This document shows, piece by piece, positions 16,183 through 24,380 of a stretch of 44,249 nucleotides of DNA (the first letter of the stretch is position 1; each line of letters begins with the position of its first letter). The position numbers were made by a program, and so were the translations under genes. The DNA comes from MFZZ01 sp964610165 (GTDB taxonomy: Bacteria > Patescibacteriota > Microgenomatia > UBA1406 > GWC2-37-13). The notes below the pieces were generated by a model, which searched no databases, was not told the DNA's origin, and saw only the letters and a list, made by a program, of their open reading frames with translations. The DNA lies in assembly GCA_964610165.1 (NCBI GenBank), contig CAZSUZ010000010.1:1-44249 (forward strand), given 5' to 3'.

Positions 16183-16200
16183 TGATACAATGTGAGTTGT

Positions 16201-16518
16201 ATGGACTCCCTCTCAGATATTCTTAAAAAATTTGACCCGTTAGAAGATAAATATATTTCACGTGAATTTCAGGCTTTCGGATGCCATTTAGCTGAAAAAC
16301 TTGGGGATGATAGAAAAAAAAGTTTATATATAAAAATAGCTAAAGAAATTCCTCGTTCTATTTTGGAAGAAGCTCTTCGTTTTGTGGTAGATTCAAATGC
16401 CAGAAGTAAAAGCGCACTTTTTATGTGGAAATTAAAAGAAATGGGAGCTTGGGAAAAATATTATAAAGGTACAACAATTGCCAAAAAAAGAGTTACTAAA
16501 ATGAAAAAAGAAGAATAA
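16201..16518 (+). CDS. Small helical hypothetical protein
   Basis: 105 aa. I chose ATG 16201 rather than the in-frame GTG at 16192. An extended -10 (TGATACAAT, 16183-16191) would start transcription after that GTG and leave a leader of only a few bases. The sequence is mostly helical (ISREFQAFGCHLAEKL, RSILEEALRFVVDS) and ends in a very basic tail (AKKRVTKMKKEE) that could bind nucleic acid. No family recognised. Its stop is 1 base from the stop of the convergent GH18-like gene. Confidence 0.7.
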   Translation: MDSLSDILKKFDPLEDKYISREFQAFGCHLAEKLGDDRKKSLYIKIAKEIPRSILEEALRFVVDSNARSKSALFMWKLKEMGAWEKYYKGTTIAKKRVTKMKKEE

Positions 16519-16519
16519 A

Positions 16520-17614
16520 TTACCAATATCCCCACGTCCAATAACTAATACTTCCTATCCCCTGTTCTTTTAAATAATTTGTTTTAATTTGTACCGATTC
16601 TTCGTCTTCAAACCATATTTCGTGTTTATAATTTTCATCGTCAATATACGTTCCTTTCATTTCTTTAGATTCTAAATCTCTGGTAACAATACAAGAAATA
16701 TAATTACATGTTGGAGTAAAACCCTCTTGTGCATCAGCTAGTGTAAATGCTGTTGCGCTGGTTAACGGTAAACCTTGGCTTCCTAATGTCCAGTCATAAC
16801 CAAACATGCCAAATATAACTACAATTTTTTCAGAAGGTATATCTTTCTGAAAATCTGAAATCATTTGTTGAAAATCATAACCATATTTTTTTTGACCAGT
16901 AAATGGAAAATTTGGTCCCGGCTCTCCACGAGATTTATGAAAGTCATACGCCATGATTAATACCTTATCTACCTTGCTAGCAATTTTTTTAACATCATAT
17001 GGTCTACCACGATAATACATATCACCATATAACGTTACATCAAATTTTAAATTTTCAGATTCAAGTTCATCAGAGAAGGTACTTATAAACATGCTAATAT
17101 TGTCTTTCACATTGCTAAATGGAATTACAGAAAGCTCTAAATCTAATACAATTCCATCAAACCCATATTCATTTGCAACAAATATTACATCGTCAATAAC
17201 TCGCTTCTGAGCTTCACTACTTTCTAAAATGGTTAAATTAGTTTCAGTATTTAACATGCGAACTGTTAGATATTGTTTTGACTTGTTTGTTGAATCTACA
17301 AAGTTTTGTAAATTTGCAAAGCCCTGTTCATCTTTGTTTACACCATTTTCATTTACAGAAATTCCAAAATAAATGACTTCATCATATTCAGCAAGATTTT
17401 CTGTATTTTCTATGTTCCAATATGGAACAAAAACTGATTTTTTTACACTTGAAACTACTTCTAATTTTTCTTCAAGAGCCTCTCTATTTTGTTCAATTTG
17501 TATTTTTTCTTGAATTTTTTCTTTTGAATTTTTTTCAGTTTGACTATTGATATTCTTAATAGCAATAAAACCAAATCCAAAAAGTATTATTACAAGAAGT
17601 AAAAGCTTCTTCAT
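16520..17614 (-). CDS. Secreted GH18-family (chitinase/YaaH-like) protein
   Basis: 364 aa. Starting at ATG 17614 the N-terminus is a clean signal anchor, MKKLLLLVIILFGFGF. TATAAT (17626-17621) ends 6 bp before that codon, so a longer reading from 17659 is rejected. A short polar coil (EKNSKEKIQEKIQIE) leads into a TIM-barrel domain. The GH18 catalytic signature DGxxxDxE is present as FDGIVLDLEL, and the later KVLIMAYDFH matches the barrel strand with the substrate-contacting Tyr/Asp. GH18 relatives cut beta-1,4 GlcNAc polymers or peptidoglycan outside the cell. The substrate here is unknown. Confidence 0.85.
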   Translation of the reverse strand: MKKLLLLVIILFGFGFIAIKNINSQTEKNSKEKIQEKIQIEQNREALEEKLEVVSSVKKSVFVPYWNIENTENLAEYDEVIYFGISVNENGVNKDEQGFANLQNFVDSTNKSKQYLTVRMLNTETNLTILESSEAQKRVIDDVIFVANEYGFDGIVLDLELSVIPFSNVKDNISMFISTFSDELESENLKFDVTLYGDMYYRGRPYDVKKIASKVDKVLIMAYDFHKSRGEPGPNFPFTGQKKYGYDFQQMISDFQKDIPSEKIVVIFGMFGYDWTLGSQGLPLTSATAFTLADAQEGFTPTCNYISCIVTRDLESKEMKGTYIDDENYKHEIWFEDEESVQIKTNYLKEQGIGSISYWTWGYW

Positions 17615-17679
17615 TTGACAATTATACCTTATGCTTCTTTTGAGCTTAGCAAATAACATTTCTTCTTACAAAATTCCTA

Positions 17680-17707
17680 TTGATTTAGACTACGGTTTAC
17701 CTATAAT
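17680..17707 (+). promoter_or_regulatory. Promoter of the transaldolase gene
   Basis: TTGATT (17680-17685), a 16-bp spacer and TATAAT (17702-17707), then 6 bp to the ATG at 17714. Leaderless transcription is predicted. Confidence 0.75.
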
Positions 17708-17713
17708 TAGCTC

Positions 17714-18616
17714 ATGTCAATTAAACTTCCAAAAATATTTCTTGATTCTGGCGATCCAGAAGAAACAAAAAAAGCTAAAGGCCTAATCGGAACAATAGAT
17801 GGTCAGACAACTAATCCAAGTTTAGTAGTTAAAAATCCGGAAATTCAAAAATATATTGAATCAGGAAAAAAACTTACTGAAAAAGAATTATTAGACTTCT
17901 ACAAAACTATTATTCAAGAGTTAGAAAAAGAAATTGCTGGTCCAATTTCTGTAGAAACATATGCCGATTGGAATACAAAAGCTGTTGACATGCTTAAACA
18001 AGCAGATGATATGTATACATGGGGAAGAAATATCTATATTAAGTTTCCTACAATTCCAGAAGGTCTAAAAGCTGCAAACGAATTCGTTTCTAAAGGTGGA
18101 CGGGTAAATATGACGCTTGTGTTTAATCAAGAACAAGCAGCAGCTGTATATGCCGCTACTCTACCCGCCACTCAACAATCATTTGTTTCTCCATTTATTG
18201 GCAGATGGGATGATCGTGGTTATGATGGATTAGATGTAGTTAAAAACATTGCAAAAATGTATCGAAAATTTGCTGGTTTAGGAAAATCTAAAATTGACAC
18301 AAGTCGCACAAAAACGCATGTTTCTATTCTTGCTGCATCAATTCGAAACTTAGATCACTTTTATGCTTCTATTTTTATGGGTGCAGATATTTTGACTGTT
18401 CCAATGAACATTCTGCGAGAATGGGTTCAAGATCAAAAATGGATGCCAGATGAACATTATCGTATTCCTTCAAAAGGATTAAAATCAATTTTATATAAAG
18501 ATCTTCCATTACTCGAAGATTTTAATGCATACGAATTTGAAAAAGAAAAAAATTCGCTTTTGTATGAAGGCTTAGAAAAGTTTGTTGCTGATTGGAATAA
18601 ACTGCTTACAAAATAA
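17714..18616 (+). CDS. Transaldolase family protein
   Basis: 300 aa. Transaldolases move a dihydroxyacetone unit between sugar phosphates in the non-oxidative pentose phosphate pathway, through a Schiff-base Lys in a TIM barrel. The matching signatures are IFLDSGDPEE at the first strand, GQTTNPSLV, the Lys strand NIYIKFPTIPEGLKA, NMTLVFNQEQA and SPFIGRWDDRG. The order and length fit the family. In small CPR genomes this enzyme often serves to make ribose or erythrose phosphates with an incomplete central metabolism; that part is general knowledge. The stop codon directly abuts that of the next, convergent gene. Confidence 0.9.
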   Translation: MSIKLPKIFLDSGDPEETKKAKGLIGTIDGQTTNPSLVVKNPEIQKYIESGKKLTEKELLDFYKTIIQELEKEIAGPISVETYADWNTKAVDMLKQADDMYTWGRNIYIKFPTIPEGLKAANEFVSKGGRVNMTLVFNQEQAAAVYAATLPATQQSFVSPFIGRWDDRGYDGLDVVKNIAKMYRKFAGLGKSKIDTSRTKTHVSILAASIRNLDHFYASIFMGADILTVPMNILREWVQDQKWMPDEHYRIPSKGLKSILYKDLPLLEDFNAYEFEKEKNSLLYEGLEKFVADWNKLLTK

Positions 18617-19192
18617 CTAATGAGAAATCCATTTTGGCAATAGAGATTTACAGTCTGTATAACACATAAGCAAGTTTTCATTATCTGTACAGACGCCATC
18701 ACCGCAAGTATTTTGCAATTTAGGAGCTATAAGTTTTTTAGATTTTAAATCTACAGTTAAAACTTCTGTACCTGAATCTTCAGTAATAATTAATTCTGTT
18801 GCATCTTTATAATAAGGAAGATAAAGTTCAATATCTTTTAATTCTGTTTCTTCTATATCTGCCCGTGGATTTTCATAAAGCCACTCATGAATAACTATAT
18901 GTTGTTTAAACATTTTTCCAGTAAATAATATTTTTTTATCTTTTTTTATTTCAATTTTATAAAAATTACTTTGAAAATCATTTTGATAATCTGGAGCATA
19001 TCCTGTAACTACAGCTACATTCTTTAATGTAAAAGAATTATTATTTTGCTTTTGAAGATCTAATTTCATAGAAATAGGCAAAATAGGGATATCATTCTCT
19101 TTAGGCTTAATATAAAGAAAACTTACTAGAAGAGCTATTATTATAGCGACTATTATTTTTATACGTAATTTTAATTTTAATGGGTTAAACAT
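18617..19192 (-). CDS. Membrane-anchored extracytoplasmic protein with a CGDGxC tail
   Basis: 191 aa. Residues about 8-27 form one membrane helix after a basic start (LKLKLRIKIIVAIIIALLVS). The rest is a beta-rich outside domain. The C-terminal segment reads CGDGVCTDNENLLMCYTDC, the CGDGxC...EN...C..DC pattern seen at the ends of secreted proteins in diverse bacteria and archaea. Those Cys probably form disulfides. The ATG is 5 bases after the stop of the metallopeptidase gene on the same strand, so it is the second cistron of that operon and may act with the peptidase. Function unknown. Confidence 0.75.
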   Translation of the reverse strand: MFNPLKLKLRIKIIVAIIIALLVSFLYIKPKENDIPILPISMKLDLQKQNNNSFTLKNVAVVTGYAPDYQNDFQSNFYKIEIKKDKKILFTGKMFKQHIVIHEWLYENPRADIEETELKDIELYLPYYKDATELIITEDSGTEVLTVDLKSKKLIAPKLQNTCGDGVCTDNENLLMCYTDCKSLLPKWISH

Positions 19193-19197
19193 ACGTT

Positions 19198-20694
19198 TTA
19201 TTTATATTTAGTAAATGTATATTGAATAATACTATAAAGCGACGGACCATTAAACTTTGTAATGTCATCACTAACGCCTGGAAATACTGCATCCATAACA
19301 CTTATTGGAGCGGGTCTATAGCCATTCTGAGAACTACATCTTTGATAGCATCCAGCATTAGCAAAAAGTTCTTTTTGTAATGCATCACATTCCATTTGAT
19401 TACAATCCCACTGTGGACATACTTGTTTAAATTTAGGGTCATTTAACGAATTATCACACATCCCCCATGGACATGGATCTGGACCAGGATTTAAATTATT
19501 AGGTGTTTTTGTGCAGTTATAACCTGTTGTTGGATCATTGCTTGTAAACCATTTACCAGCATCATATTCATCTATTAATCCCGCTGCTGCATGGCCCCAC
19601 TCATGTGCGAAAATATTTGAATTAGGATCAAGTACAGATTGTGCCGCAAATATTAAACCACCATATAATGTAGCACTTCCGCCAATTTTAGCTCCATCAG
19701 GATTTTCTAACACTTGTGCATTTACAAAGGTTATATGTCTATCATGTGGACACAATCGAAGAACTGAATTAATAAAATTATACGTTTCTGCCGATTCAAT
19801 TTTTTTATTTCTATATTCTGCTGGTATAGAACTGTGCGAAGTATTTATTACATACCAATTCATTTTGCTTAAAACCTCATTCCTATAAGAAGACAAATTT
19901 GTCTCTCCAAGGCGTTGAATCGCTAACTGAGCATGTTGAATAAATGTTCCATATTCATTTGGCGCATAATTAACTGGCATTAATATCATATCCATTTTGT
20001 CTGCTGGGGAACCATTAACTTCTAAAGGAATACACAATTTGCTCATATCTAAATTATCTACTGGCACTGCAGTTGGAATTGGCTCATTTACTTTTGTAGG
20101 AATTGGTGTGTTTTGTATTAATGTTGGTTGTGTAGTAGGATTATTTCCACTATTTGTTGGCTGAGGAATAGAAGTATTTGGAATGCTAGTTGGGGCTGAA
20201 GTTCCTGGGTCAAAAATGCTACATAATTCTACAAATCCCCTGCCTTGTGCATCTTTTTCATCTGTTTGATCAATAATGGTAAAATGAACTCGAGCAAACT
20301 GTTTATGATCTCCACTCGTACTTACATTTCCATTACTAATTACAATTCTACTTTTATCACCATTATCTGCAATAGGATTCCAGTTGATACTTCCTAATTC
20401 TCCAGCATCAATATTATCTACACGAAGTTTTCTTCTATCAAACTCAATACCAGTATTTACTGAATCTCCTGCATTTTGCCCTAAAACCATAACATCGTAT
20501 ACTATTGGGCCTCCTCTTTTAACTTCATTAGCAGGTGTTACTCTATTTAAATAAAAACTTGCTGCTGCTTCTGCTGGTTGCTCTTTAGTAAGAAAAATAG
20601 CTGTAATGATGATACTAATAACGATAAAAAAGTATATAAAATGTTTTAAATGTAGTTTAAACAGAGAATATTTTTTTGACTTTTTTTTAGCCAT
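19198..20694 (-). CDS. Secreted cohesin-like/M64-type metallopeptidase
   Basis: 498 aa. Residues about 13-35 form a signal anchor (HFIYFFIVISIIITAIFL). Residues 45-165 resemble a cohesin or carbohydrate-binding beta sandwich (FYLNRVTPANEVKRGG, FDRRKLRVDNIDAGELG). A Thr/Pro/Asn linker at 170-215 follows. The catalytic domain holds FAHEWGHAAAGLIDEYD, an HExxH followed by L.DEY as in M64 (IgA peptidase-like) zinc enzymes. The C-terminal part is Cys-rich (CPWGMCDNSL, CPQWDCNQMECD). Its promoter TTGTAA-17 bp-TAAGAT ends 6 bp before the ATG. It is transcribed with the 191-aa partner. It is probably a surface protease; its target is unknown. Confidence 0.82.
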   Translation of the reverse strand: MAKKKSKKYSLFKLHLKHFIYFFIVISIIITAIFLTKEQPAEAAASFYLNRVTPANEVKRGGPIVYDVMVLGQNAGDSVNTGIEFDRRKLRVDNIDAGELGSINWNPIADNGDKSRIVISNGNVSTSGDHKQFARVHFTIIDQTDEKDAQGRGFVELCSIFDPGTSAPTSIPNTSIPQPTNSGNNPTTQPTLIQNTPIPTKVNEPIPTAVPVDNLDMSKLCIPLEVNGSPADKMDMILMPVNYAPNEYGTFIQHAQLAIQRLGETNLSSYRNEVLSKMNWYVINTSHSSIPAEYRNKKIESAETYNFINSVLRLCPHDRHITFVNAQVLENPDGAKIGGSATLYGGLIFAAQSVLDPNSNIFAHEWGHAAAGLIDEYDAGKWFTSNDPTTGYNCTKTPNNLNPGPDPCPWGMCDNSLNDPKFKQVCPQWDCNQMECDALQKELFANAGCYQRCSSQNGYRPAPISVMDAVFPGVSDDITKFNGPSLYSIIQYTFTKYK

Positions 20695-20700
20695 GTATTT

Positions 20701-20729
20701 ATCTTACAGTTATATTTTACTTGTTACAA
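20701..20729 (-). promoter_or_regulatory. Promoter of the metallopeptidase operon
   Basis: Minus strand TTGTAA (20729-20724), a 17-bp spacer, TAAGAT (20706-20701), and 6 bp to the ATG at 20694. It is divergent from, but not overlapping, the plus-strand promoter at 20750-20778. Confidence 0.7.
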
Positions 20730-20749
20730 TATTAATTTAATTATTCAAC

Positions 20750-20778
20750 TTGACAAACATTTTTTATTTCTTCATAAT
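20750..20778 (+). promoter_or_regulatory. Promoter of the glutaredoxin-like gene
   Basis: TTGACA (20750-20755), a 17-bp spacer and CATAAT (20773-20778). The ATG at 20790 is 11 bp further, leaving a leader of about 5 nt without a Shine-Dalgarno sequence. Confidence 0.75.
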
Positions 20779-20789
20779 AAATTCTATCT

Positions 20790-21614
20790 ATGAAAATAAC
20801 TATCTACACCATTAACGACTGCAAATTCTCACAAGCTGAAAAACAGTATCTTACTTCAAAAAATATGCAGTTTGAAGAAAAAAATTTAGAAACAAATCGT
20901 GAATATCTTACAGAAATGTTGAATATTTCAAATAATTTTGCGGGAACACCAGTAACAAAAATTGAAAAAGATGATGGAACTTCTGTAGTTCTAAAAGGTT
21001 TTACACAATCTGAATTTGATACAGCACTTGGATTATCTACAGAATCTGCTGTAGCTCCAACAAGCTCAATGGATGCTAGTACTACAGCGGCAGTTGCTCA
21101 AACAGCAACTCAACCACCAGCCACACCTAGTATGGATATGTCAGCACCTGTAGCTGCCGCACCTACGGAACCAACAATGCCATCAATGAATACTGTAACT
21201 CCTCCAGTTGAACCACCTAAACAAGATATGTCAATGGGTATGCCTTCAACACCAAGTACAGATATGTCAGCTGCACCATCAAGTATGCCAATGGATACAT
21301 CATCTAATCCTGTTGTTGCTAACCCAACAGCAGTTTCACCAACACCAATGGGAAATCCTGTAACAGATACTACATCTACGACGCCAACAATGAATGATGT
21401 AATGTCTGCGCCACAAGGTGAAGCAATTCCAAGTACACCAGCACCTACGGATTCCAATATGTCAGCTCCTTCCAATATGGCTAGTATGCCTACGCCAGAT
21501 ATGAGTATGGGACAGACACCAAATCCAATGTCTCCACCAGCAGATCAATCAGCACCAGCAGATGATCCTTTGAGTTCAGTACTTAGTGATCTTCAGTCTA
21601 AAGGAACCAGTTAA
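20790..21614 (+). CDS. Glutaredoxin-like protein with a long Met/Ser/Thr/Pro-rich tail
   Basis: 274 aa in two parts. Residues 1-80 are a glutaredoxin/thioredoxin fold: KITIYTINDCKFSQAEKQYL, a GTPVTKI cis-Pro loop and KGFTQSEFD. The active site is CKFS, so the second Cys of CxxC is replaced by Ser as in monothiol glutaredoxins. Residues 85-274 are low-complexity, rich in Met, Ser, Thr, Pro and Ala with recurring DMS and PSM steps (for example PSTDMSAAPSSMPMD), and probably disordered. There is no signal peptide, so it should be cytoplasmic. The Met-rich tail could bind metal or partners, which is an inference. Its stop overlaps the convergent gene's stop in TTAA. Confidence 0.78.
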   Translation: MKITIYTINDCKFSQAEKQYLTSKNMQFEEKNLETNREYLTEMLNISNNFAGTPVTKIEKDDGTSVVLKGFTQSEFDTALGLSTESAVAPTSSMDASTTAAVAQTATQPPATPSMDMSAPVAAAPTEPTMPSMNTVTPPVEPPKQDMSMGMPSTPSTDMSAAPSSMPMDTSSNPVVANPTAVSPTPMGNPVTDTTSTTPTMNDVMSAPQGEAIPSTPAPTDSNMSAPSNMASMPTPDMSMGQTPNPMSPPADQSAPADDPLSSVLSDLQSKGTS

Positions 21615-22909
21615 ATAAATTCTTTTATTGATTGCCAAAATCGTTCAGCACCATTCCATCCTATTTCATCTTTCTGTTCATCTGTTTTGTTAAATTTCAT
21701 TTGGCATTCTGACATATTTAAAAAATGATTTTTTAGAAGTAATTCATGTATTAATTTTGCAGATTCTTTAGGTTCTGGTAATAAACGTAACCCTCTATAA
21801 CATGCATATTCTAAATTAGTACTAATAGTATCCACTGGTATTAATCTATTTCTATGCATAAAATCTAAATTATCATATTCTTGCTTACCTACTGGGTCTG
21901 TAAATAGTAAAATTGAACCGCCCACTTGACGTGGTGAAATTAGTGTTTTAAATGCTTGTTCACTCGGCTTTGTTACTTCAAAACTAATACAAGTATCTCT
22001 ATACATTTGTTCATATGCGTTAACTACATCTCTATCAATTTCTGATGAATAGATATAAGCATATTCTCTTCTTTCCATATTTTTTAAAAAAGTTTCAGTA
22101 TATTCAGCTTTTTTTGAAACAATATGAAATATAAATCGATCTGATATGGAATGTAACGTCGTAATTAAATCAGCAAGATAGTTTAATCCAACAGCAGCAC
22201 CAGAAACAGGCACTGATACATGAATTTTTGCTTTACTGTGGGGATTATATTGAGAAATTCTTCTTTGAAATTCTGTCATTGTATAGTGCTTAGTAAGGAA
22301 GGGACTTAACGGGTACGGAAGAACCGTCATGTTTGTTTTTTTTAATCCTTGTATTTTGCCATAATTAGCAAGTTTTGTTTTGGTTTCGTGACTTGGAACT
22401 GTAATAAGATCTGCACCTTGTATATACCAGATTCCTTGAGGGCTATCATCTGTTACTTGAACAATTACATTAAACTCAACTGATCTTTCATTTTCGACCT
22501 GACTTTTTATTTCCGCAAGCTGATGAGCTAGTGAAAAGTGAGTACAAATGCATACAACTTTTTTTGGAAGGCTGTACTGTTGATCTATAAGAGTCAATAT
22601 TTGTTTTAATAATGTATCAGTATTACTTCGTAAAAAATTTCTGTATAGATTAACAAATACCTGTTCCCCAACTCCATTTTGAAACCATTCAAATATAAAC
22701 CTTCCTACTTTTGAAGAACTCATAAGCCTATGAATATATGTAATTTTTTTATCCTGTGCACCTAGTAGTACGGCTTTTGAATGAAAAGGCATACTGTCGT
22801 GAAGTGCATCTGTTACTCTTAAATGACCTAAACCAGTTGGTGCATAAGTAAAAATAAGCATTGTTGTTGAAGTTTCAGAATATAAAGGAGTAGCATTTTT
22901 TATAGCCAT
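21611..22909 (-). CDS. MurG/MGDG-synthase-like GT-B glycosyltransferase
   Basis: 432 aa. The N-terminal TYAPTGLGHLRVTDAL matches the Gly-rich G.GH...A.AL loop of GT28-type enzymes such as MurG and monogalactosyldiacylglycerol synthase. Two Rossmann-like halves follow. The C-terminal half includes GSILLFTDPVGKQEYDNL, near where the donor nucleotide binds in relatives. A lipid or surface-glycan acceptor is likely but not shown. TTGTCA-17 bp-TACACT ends 6 bp before ATG 22909, which supports this start over the internal Met before LIFTYAPTG. The stop overlaps that of the glutaredoxin-like gene. Confidence 0.7.
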   Translation of the reverse strand: MAIKNATPLYSETSTTMLIFTYAPTGLGHLRVTDALHDSMPFHSKAVLLGAQDKKITYIHRLMSSSKVGRFIFEWFQNGVGEQVFVNLYRNFLRSNTDTLLKQILTLIDQQYSLPKKVVCICTHFSLAHQLAEIKSQVENERSVEFNVIVQVTDDSPQGIWYIQGADLITVPSHETKTKLANYGKIQGLKKTNMTVLPYPLSPFLTKHYTMTEFQRRISQYNPHSKAKIHVSVPVSGAAVGLNYLADLITTLHSISDRFIFHIVSKKAEYTETFLKNMERREYAYIYSSEIDRDVVNAYEQMYRDTCISFEVTKPSEQAFKTLISPRQVGGSILLFTDPVGKQEYDNLDFMHRNRLIPVDTISTNLEYACYRGLRLLPEPKESAKLIHELLLKNHFLNMSECQMKFNKTDEQKDEIGWNGAERFWQSIKEFI

Positions 22910-22915
22910 GTTCTT

Positions 22916-22944
22916 AGTGTAGTAAATTTAAGAAAACATGACAA
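22916..22944 (-). promoter_or_regulatory. Promoter of the MurG-like gene
   Basis: Minus strand TTGTCA (22944-22939), a 17-bp spacer, TACACT (22921-22916), and 6 bp to the ATG at 22909. Confidence 0.7.
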
Positions 22945-22956
22945 CAATATGGTTAA

Positions 22957-23313
22957 TTATTCTCCAGGACATGGGGCAAATTCACAATTGGGAGGCATAC
23001 GACCAACACTACTACCATCAGGACATATTTTTGCCTCCATAGTGCATGCAACTTCTAGATCTTCTGACATTGGAGTTCTTTGACCTTGTTCACCTGGCAT
23101 TGTCTCACCCTGTTCTATGGGAAATTGTTGATCTGGCAAAGCTGGTTCTGCTTGTATAGGTGTTGGTGTTACTACTTGCATTGGCAGTATTGTTTCTTCT
23201 CCATATCTTACTCCAATAAGATATGCAGCTGTTATTGAACTAACAAAACCAATTACAATAAGAATGCTAACTATTAATAACGTATTTTTATTTATTTGAA
23301 TATTGTTTTCCAT
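22957..23313 (-). CDS. Small membrane-anchored protein with a Cys-rich CPDGS tail
   Basis: 118 aa. One membrane helix spans residues 10-33 (TLLIVSILIVIGFVSSITAAYLI). A Pro/Gln/Glu-rich extracellular stalk follows. The end, with CTMEAKICPDGS and then VGRMPPNCEFAPCPG, is a four-Cys motif that I associate with many small secreted proteins of Patescibacteria. TATAGT (23323-23318 region) ends 5 bp before the ATG, so it is leaderless. It lies between the MurG-like gene and gmk with short gaps. Function unknown; a disulfide-stabilised surface tag is plausible. Confidence 0.75.
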   Translation of the reverse strand: MENNIQINKNTLLIVSILIVIGFVSSITAAYLIGVRYGEETILPMQVVTPTPIQAEPALPDQQFPIEQGETMPGEQGQRTPMSEDLEVACTMEAKICPDGSSVGRMPPNCEFAPCPGE

Positions 23314-23347
23314 ACCTCACTATAACAAATAATCAGAATTAGTTTTT

Positions 23348-24022
23348 TTAATTTTGGTAAGAATTCATGATAATTTGTTTAGCTTGTTCAATTGTATCCT
23401 CTGGAGAGCCGTCATTTAAAACGACATTATTAAATCTATCTTTATATTTCTTCCAAACTCTACCTTCTTGAACGAGTCTTAACCTGAATTCATGTTCATT
23501 ATATTTTTCTCGTGCTCTTGCTTTGTATCTTTCTCTCAGTAAATCTACACTACTAACACCAACCAACAACACAACAGTTTGATCGTACAGCATTTTACCT
23601 TTTTCTTCTCCAAATTTTTCGATATAAAATTCTTCTAATGTAGCAGCACGTGACATGTCTATTCTCCATATTATATTTTTTCCTTCACTTACACGATCAA
23701 ATGGGGCTTTAGGAGTTCCTTTTCTACTTGTTCCAGTGACAACATCTTCGACAAAAAACCCTGCTTCTTTTTTTTGTAAAAATTCTTCTTCACTAACGAA
23801 ATAGTAATCAACACCATCAATTTCGCCTTTTCCTTGAGGTCTTGTATTAAATGTAATAACTGGTTCTGCATTTAATTCTAGATCCATTTCTAAACCAGCT
23901 TTAACTGTATCTTTACCAGCACCTGAAGGACCCGTTATAACTATAATTCTTCCCATTTGTTGAGGTTCAGTTTCTGGAGTTAGTGAAAATTGTTCTGGTT
24001 GAAAACCTGGAATTTCGCTCAT
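23348..24022 (-). CDS. gmk: Guanylate kinase
   Basis: 224 aa. The enzyme phosphorylates GMP to GDP with ATP. The P-loop is ITGPSGAGKDT, with Asp where Ser is usual. It is followed by the GMP-binding segment FNTRPQGKGEIDGVDYYFVSEEEF, the family's TTR..R.gE.dG.dY.Fv. The lid region is present (RERYKARAREKYNEHEFRLRL). The protein has about 20 extra N-terminal residues (PGFQPEQFSLTPETEP). The sequence before the ATG is AT-only and has no Shine-Dalgarno. The altered motif (FNTRPQGKGE instead of TTR.pR.GE) leaves room for a related nucleotide specificity. Confidence 0.87.
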   Translation of the reverse strand: MSEIPGFQPEQFSLTPETEPQQMGRIIVITGPSGAGKDTVKAGLEMDLELNAEPVITFNTRPQGKGEIDGVDYYFVSEEEFLQKKEAGFFVEDVVTGTSRKGTPKAPFDRVSEGKNIIWRIDMSRAATLEEFYIEKFGEEKGKMLYDQTVVLLVGVSSVDLLRERYKARAREKYNEHEFRLRLVQEGRVWKKYKDRFNNVVLNDGSPEDTIEQAKQIIMNSYQN

Positions 24023-24156
24023 TAATAATAATTAAAAATAATGTCTTCATTCTAATGAATAATAAAATTTCTTCAACTATATTTTAAAAAAGATGCGTAC
24101 TGGTGAAGTAAAAGAATGTATTTTTCTAAGTTATGAAGAATCTTTTTCTAAAAATG

Positions 24157-24227
24157 CGGGCCTGGAGAGAATCGAACTCCCGTTAGCGGTTTTGGAGACC
24201 GCGGTCCTACCATTAAACGACAGGCCC
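24157..24227 (-). tRNA. trnW: tRNA-Trp (anticodon CCA)
   Basis: 71 nt. Acceptor GGGCCTG pairs with CAGGCCC; the anticodon loop CTCCAAA sits on a GCGGT/ACCGC stem; the T arm is GGGAG-TTCGATT-CTCTC. Discriminator G; CCA is not encoded. TTGTAT (24269-24264), an 18-bp spacer and TATAAT (24245-24240) form its promoter. Confidence 0.95.
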
Positions 24228-24300
24228 AATGATTCTGGTATTATACCTTGAATTGATAGTTCTATACAAGAGAATGTAAAAAGTAGAGTTATGTTGGGGT

Positions 24301-24335
24301 GTCCCTCCCCGGCCAGGCAGTGGCCGAGGAAGGAC
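24301..24335 (-). terminator. Very stable 3' hairpin after the GC-elevated surface gene
   Basis: Read on the minus strand, 15 bases (24335-24321) pair fully with 24315-24301 around a 5-base loop. Three or four of the pairs are G-U, so the stem is perfect only in minus-strand RNA. It lies 46 bases after the stop codon. No U tract follows, so it is either a terminator without U run or an RNA-stabilising end. Confidence 0.6.
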
Positions 24336-24380
24336 GAAACAAAGATGATGTAAAACAGATACGAATCATTGGATTCATAT

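Noticed and set aside
21110..21475. Minus-strand frame inside the glutaredoxin-like tail
   Set aside because: It is the complement of low-complexity Met/Ser/Thr/Pro codons and has no supporting start signals.
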